Below the pieces are notes generated by a model. The model saw only the letters and a program-made list of their open reading frames with translations. It did no database searches and had not been told where the DNA came from. The translations under genes were made by a program, and so were the position numbers. 64,000 nucleotides of DNA from positions 175,046 through 239,045 of the forward strand of contig MU128944.1 of the NCBI GenBank assembly GCA_014904985.1, written 5' to 3'. This DNA comes from Hydnum rufescens UP504. Lineage: Eukaryota; Basidiomycota; Agaricomycetes; Cantharellales; Hydnaceae. Below, piece after piece: positions 59,294 through 64,000 of this stretch (position 1 is its first letter; the number at the start of each line of letters is the position of its first letter).

Positions 59294-60599
59294 ACTTTTC
59301 GAGCACCCCTTTATGGAGGAGCTATATTATAAGCATTATTACTGTCGTGGGGGACCTGTGGCGGATGTGGCTGAGCGATCACCCAATGAGAATACAGTAC
59401 TACACCAATACTCATGTCCATTGGGAAGATATTCCTGATTTCCGTTAAATTCGCACGGATATAGCATGGATCGTTTCCGTCGGGCTCCAGGAGGCCTGTG
59501 CGCTCTATAGCTAGGAGATGCCAAGGACCGATGACCAAAGGAGTCATCGTATTATATCCAAATGCGGATATTGCCGAGGGCGATCGCGACTCAACGAATA
59601 AAATGAAATGTTCCGCTCCTTATCGATAACGACTACCGTTGTAATAGGAGCCTATTCGTGAAAATTCCGTTTCTCGCTGGTGTAGTTGCGAAAGGATGTT
59701 GGTGGTACTGGGAGTTGAATACCATGTAGAATGTGGGAGACTTTGACCCGACCACTGCGGCTCTACCCTGGGAGGCTGAGAACGCTTATTGCACCCGCTG
59801 TCTCGCTAAACTTTCCCATCGAGCCCCCCTCCGCGGACCCGCGATGGACCACCGCTTGCACTTATCATCACCCTTTGAGTGGAGCTCGGGCAGACGACGT
59901 CAGATGCACATTTCCTCCATTTGATACACTGCCTGTTTAGAAAATTGAACCAGTGCACTAGGGTCAAATAAACATTAGTGTTGGGATTTTCTAAGGGCTC
60001 TTTCAATTATGGTAACCCAATTAAACAGCTGGAGAGGCCCGCTTTTGTGTCTCACAAAAGGGACGCATACCAACGGCCAATGATCGTGTGCTGCCTCATA
60101 TCGTTGTGTAATCGATCTTCATTGCACCTTCGTGATGTGATCGTCCACGCGCGCGGGACTCCAGCACACGGCCATGAAACAGGAGGACCCGCATAAAACA
60201 TATTCTGAATGTGGAGTTTGCTTCGTTCCTTGTAGAGCGCTCCATGGGGAACAACCACTATCTACAAAGGCGTGGTTTACCCGACATTCGGGAAACATGA
60301 GTAGGACAAAGCAAAAACCTTGCCTTCTGGCAAGTCCATGTGCATGAGGTATTTTTTCCACTGCAGGCTGAAAGTGGATACTACGAAAATAGTACTAGTC
60401 ATTCACTGGAAGGCGAAGAATGACGTCACAAGACTGCCGGAGCCTTCTGTTCTTCACGACTCCGAGCCACAGCATCACTAGGCAGAATTGCAGAAATTCA
60501 ACCATTCCTGTGACTTTGATTACGGAGAGAACTCGCGCACATTACTTTCGAAGTTGCGGCTAAGTAGGAATACATTGTTCCCGAATTTGGCTGCCTTAT
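59294..60599. other. Intergenic region, 1.3 kb
   Basis: This lies upstream of the alpha/beta hydrolase and downstream of an unrecognised minus-strand gene. A 78-residue minus-strand frame at 59311-59547 reads protein-like but has no recognised family and could be a 5' exon of the hydrolase gene. The remainder is AT-rich without features. Confidence 0.35.
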
Positions 60600-61490
60600 C
60601 ATGATCCGGACCGGCTGGCGGTATTCACCTCCCATTCATGTTGCGCATGGAGCTCGTCCAGTAACGAAGCCGCCAGACCTTCGCTAAGTTGGGTGACCCC
60701 ATCTGGCGTGCAGATACTATATAGATAGGCAATAAGCACTACCGAAGATAATGGGGAGAGTGCATGAGGCAAGGACAGCTACCGATATGACGGCATTGGT
60801 TCGTATGTAGAGGCTATTACCTGAGATGAATGGACCATATCGAAAATGGTGGCATCAGGGACAACACGGGAAAATGATAAGACGAACCCACCTGCCCTTC
60901 CTCAACCCGTACGGATCCAAAAATATCATCTGGGTCGCCAACGCGACCCAACGCGGGGATATTCCGAGAGTCTGAACTTCCAATTCTGAGATGTATTCAG
61001 CGAGGTCTTATGGAAATACCACACGAACCATGGATGTGGAGCCAACCCGCCCCACGCTGTAAGGCTTCTGCGGCGACAGCTTCATCTCTCCCATTCTCAA
61101 GAGCCTTCCGTATAGAACGATGGAGCACCTCGACGAAACCGGCTGATACAATGAGAAAAAAAAAGATATCGATGCTCGACCTCACTGCTTCAATGACCTT
61201 TGGAGAAACTGACGATTAGGTACAAAGTCATTAAGACCAGCTTCGGATGCCTCTCCCGGGGGGAAGCCGCCGGAAGATACCCAAGAACCGCGTCGGAATG
61301 GTCGACAGCTGGAGGTTCAGGAAGAAACGATAAAGCATAGCTTGGGCTTGGATGGTGATTCCGGTGCACAGGGTGGTAGTAGAGATCCGGTCTTGATGGA
61401 TCTTGCAACGAACTTGAAGACAGCAGACGTCGCCATGAAAGTGGCTGCCGGCGAAGGGTCCTTGAGCACCACTCTGAGATTGGAAAACAT
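60600..61490 (-). CDS. Unrecognised gene, probably conserved
   Basis: Several minus-strand stretches look like exons of one gene. A possible start at 61490 gives MFSNLRVVLKDPSPAATFMA, a mitochondrial-presequence-like N-terminus with Arg, Lys and no early acidic cluster. It continues with FLPEPPAVDHSDAVLGYLP, then EVLHRSIRKALENGRDEAVA, NIPALGRVGDPDDIFGSVRV and TPDGVTQLSEGLAASLLDEL, where it stops near 60620. Plausible splice sites lie near 61150-61195, at 60897 and near 60710, but at least two junctions need a one-base correction. I do not recognise the family. The order of hydrophilic, well-formed blocks and the tail-like LTEGL-type helix are the reasons for the call. Boundaries are approximate. 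Confidence 0.35.
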
Positions 61491-61645
61491 AATTATGTCA
61501 CATGTCACTGTGACATTGTCACCCCGTTTAGTTCTTCGAATGGCCATAATTGGCAAAGGACTTGGGTTTGTGAGCATCTCTGTATTCCAGAATACTTACT
61601 CTGACTGTTCTTTCGTCTCGTAGATCTGGGGCATATGCACGGCTC

Positions 61646-63168
61646 GTGTTCCAATCATGTTGTACTTATATAACACCTGTACAGGCCGGAAATGCTCGAA
61701 ATCTGATCCGATTGACTCTTTCTGCCCCGTCACCACGGCCCTACTCCACATATTCGTTCCTCGACCTAGAGCCCCGCCCACAAGTCTACTATATACGGGA
61801 CGTTCATGAAGCCGATAATCGTGTAGCCAAACTTGAACTAACAGGGTAAGTCGAGGCCAGCCATTGTTGTTCCATAAACTTACGCGACATCAGGCCACTC
61901 GGGTTTGACATGGAGTGGCGAGTGTCATATTACAGGGAACCCCCGACCCGCGTTCGGGCCTTAGAAGGGAGGACAGCCCTCGTACAGGTCTGCGATCGGG
62001 ATACCATTCTTTTGATTCAATTGAGTGCCATGTGCAGTGAGCAAGTTATTCTTTCAGTCTCCAGTCCTCATCACTGACTTTTATTGTTAGAATTCCCCCA
62101 GAAATTAGAGGTTTTTATCCGCATTATCTCACCCGACGTATCTAACACCTGAAGTACGTTCAGGAGGTACTTCAATCCCCAAGTATCGTGAAAACAGGGG
62201 TTGCTATCGCCCGTAAGGCGGAATCCCTAGTTATTTATCCCTGAAGAGCCTTATTCAGCTTCTTGACTTTTGATCCTGCAGATGACGCAAGAAAACTATT
62301 GAAGGACTACGCCGTAAAAGCCTCTAATCTTGTGGAACTTTCTACCTTGGCGATAGCGGCTGACGCATCATACGCAGCTCTCAAACCACGCAAATTAACC
62401 AGTCTTGCAAAGCTTGTCGAGCGGTACACTGGGAAAGTTCTCGACAAAGACAAGCTCGTCCAATGTTCCGATTGGGAGAAGGAATTGACAGAATCGCAGC
62501 AGGCGTGTACGTATCCGTCCCCGGCACCCCCAGGCAGTGACCCCTCAGCCTAACGCAGGAATACAGATGCAGCTAACGACGTACGATCAGGACTTTCGGT
62601 TTACCTCCATTTATTAGATATGGCATCCGCAACTGGCTGTATGATGTACCCCGGAGCCAACAGTGCGGTGCCCAGTTCTGTCTACTATCATGGGAGTCAT
62701 GAAGGCCACATCACCCTCTGGGATACAGCCTTCGAGATCCTCGGGATCTACCGCAACTATGTCATTGAAAGCGCGAGTCGATCAAGCCTATCAACTGTGG
62801 CATAATGATGGCCTCGAGATCGATGACATATGCATCCGCATGCGAAGCAAAGAACACCCGCTTCGGCGTGCCACAGTAGCGTATGTAACGATGCCCCTCC
62901 CTCCTCCCCTTCACTCCTCGTTAACGCTCTATTTAGGACGTATATATTGACGAAATTGGCTCATGATAAGACTTTGCCCTACGATCCCAAGCGACTCAGG
63001 TCTCTTTTGTCTCGTGTGCCAGTCCTAACGAACGCGTTGAGGGATTGGGGTATGCCGAAGAATGTTCGGGCCCTCTTGTCTGATTTTACCGGTGTGAAAG
63101 CGACCCCGAAAATCAAGGCGGAGAAGACCACATCGTCAGACCAAATAGCTTTGGACACAGAGAATTAG
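61646..63168 (+). CDS. WRN/RNase D-type 3'-5' exonuclease-domain protein
   Basis: The protein has a DEDD-type 3'-5' exonuclease domain like that of Werner helicase and fungal relatives. Exo I is GPLGFDMEW (Asp and Glu ligands), followed by GRTALVQVCDRDTILLIQL and SPSIVKTGVAI. The exo II region is LVELSTLAIAAD, and LTSLAKLVERYTGKVLDKDK follows before exo III at ANDVRSGLSVYLHLLD. The C-terminal extension has KARVDQAYQLWHNDGLEIDD and TYILTKLAHDKTLPYDPKRL, a helical region that could bind DNA, and ends in a Lys-rich tail. At the exo III splice the reading that keeps frame gives Asp, or shows four extra bases, where the family has Tyr (YxxxD). A one-base shift also occurs near 62680. The first coding exon and start codon are unresolved, so the left boundary is only the open-frame limit. 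Confidence 0.75.
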
Positions 63169-63583
63169 GGTGCAAGTGAGGTGGATAATGTGGCCCGCTG
63201 AAGTGCACAAGGGATGCGTCTTCGGACTCATGTGTTCCGATGGCTGTTGAACGATCTTTTCGGCCAAGGGGATGCGACGTCGGGAACATTGTAGTTCAAT
63301 CATTGGACGCCTTCCTATCATTCTGGCCGCGGGACTCCAAACTTACGGCTTCGGTTGCACCCTTTGTTTTTCCGGATGTAGGTTGCTAGACTCGTGAACA
63401 GTTCTTCGCCTACCATATTTTCATGATTCTCGGGAAGAGCGACATCGAGAACTGGTCCCGGAGCAGATGTTGTCTCCCGTTCGCTAAGAGATATTCCGAC
63501 TCCCGAAAATGTAAAATCAAGCGGGCGGAGTAGCGCACAAATTATTGTATGAACAGGATGACGAATAGTACAAGTAAGGGATT
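63169..63583. other. Convergent intergenic region
   Basis: This is the 3' flank between the exonuclease gene (+) and the partial gene at the window's right end (-). No conserved frame. Confidence 0.4.
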
Positions 63584-64000
63584 TCAGGGATATGAGAAGT
63601 TGGGGGGGAGGGTGAGGGTGTCTTGATGAGCCCCCGACAGGGACGCTTGTGGAGGCAAGAACTTGCGGAGATCATATGTGTGCCAGAACGCCCCAGTGCA
63701 AGTTCGACGCTTTTCTCGGGAAGCCAGGGCACCTTCAGGAAGATGGAGGTCATTAAATTTAAAGGGATACAGGCATCGAGAAGCTTATGGTACCTTGTGA
63801 TAACCTGGTGCAATTTCTGCGTTCCTAAACTTTTATGAAATCGTCTCGAACATAATATCCCCACAGAAGCCTCGGTGTGTCTCCGGTCCCTTGGTCCCGG
63901 CGTTGAGTCGTGACGGCAATACGGACCGTATTGGTTACCCATCGATTAGGCCACAAAAGTCATACCGGTCCGAAAACGGTCCTTACCTTCTCGGTCATTG
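63584..64000 (-). CDS. 3' end of an unrecognised gene leaving the window
   Basis: Terminal exons read, in coding order, RLLWGYYVRDDFIK, a splice over a 50-nt intron (donor GTTTAG), then LLDACIPFKFNDLHLPEGAL, REKRRTCTGAFWHTYDLRKF and TLTLPPNFSYP before a TGA at 63584-63586. One C appears to be missing just before FKFND. The gene continues beyond position 64000, so the start and most of the protein are absent. I recognise no family. The Trp/Tyr-rich blocks read like structured protein rather than chance sequence. Confidence 0.4.

Noticed and set aside
59311..59547. Minus-strand 78-residue frame with protein-like sequence
   Set aside because: It could be a 5' exon of the alpha/beta hydrolase or a small gene, but no family match or splice proof was found.

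Overview
This looks like nuclear DNA of a basidiomycete fungus, most likely an agaricomycete. Genes are interrupted by many short introns of about 45-80 nt with GT(A/G)NG donors and CTRAY-type branch sites. Recognisable products are eukaryotic (MCM4, TOF1, SLX1, SNF5, FOL1, ERG2, QCR8). The SNF5 has the GATA-type finger I associate with basidiomycetes, and one decayed gene belongs to a family I associate with Agaricomycetes. No prokaryotic island, rRNA, tRNA, CRISPR array or recognisable transposon was found.

Layout. 0.5-6.4 kb: a BTB/POZ protein, then an Lgl/Sro7-type exocytosis protein, both plus strand. 6.8-16.6 kb: an unrecognised basic protein (-), a 2-oxoglutarate dioxygenase (+), a GNAT acetyltransferase (-), an RNF10/Mag2-type RING protein (-) and an amidase (-). 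16.6-21.0 kb: gene-poor, with one candidate small membrane-protein gene. 21.0-29.5 kb: ERG2 (+) converging on NADP-glutamate dehydrogenase (-), a 2.2 kb gap, then trifunctional folate enzyme FOL1 (-). 30-40.5 kb: MCM4 (-), PIG-F/Gpi11 (-), WD-repeat Jip5 (+), an F-box/WD40 protein (-) and a pseudogene (-). 40.5-50.2 kb: SLX1 (+) converging on TOF1 (-), whose start codon overlaps that of a DUF726/Mil1-like protein (+). 50.5-64 kb: SNF5 (-), tiny OST4 (-) divergent from QCR8 (+), an alpha/beta hydrolase (-), an unrecognised gene (-), a 3'-5' exonuclease-domain protein (+) and the 3' end of a gene leaving the window (-).

The genes are mostly unrelated housekeeping functions: sterol and folate synthesis, nitrogen assimilation, respiration, secretion, chromatin remodelling and replication. 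MCM4, TOF1, SLX1 and the exonuclease all touch DNA replication or repair, but nothing shows that they are co-regulated. I did not find a convincing new multi-gene system.

The strongest global signal is technical or evolutionary. At least a dozen conserved genes carry single-base length changes, nearly always in short homopolymers and mostly deletions. Correcting one base restores a family-consistent reading frame each time. Essential single-copy genes are hit, so I read this mainly as sequence error. Exon descriptions below follow the conserved frame and state where it breaks. QCR8, ERG2 and the GNAT gene read without any break.
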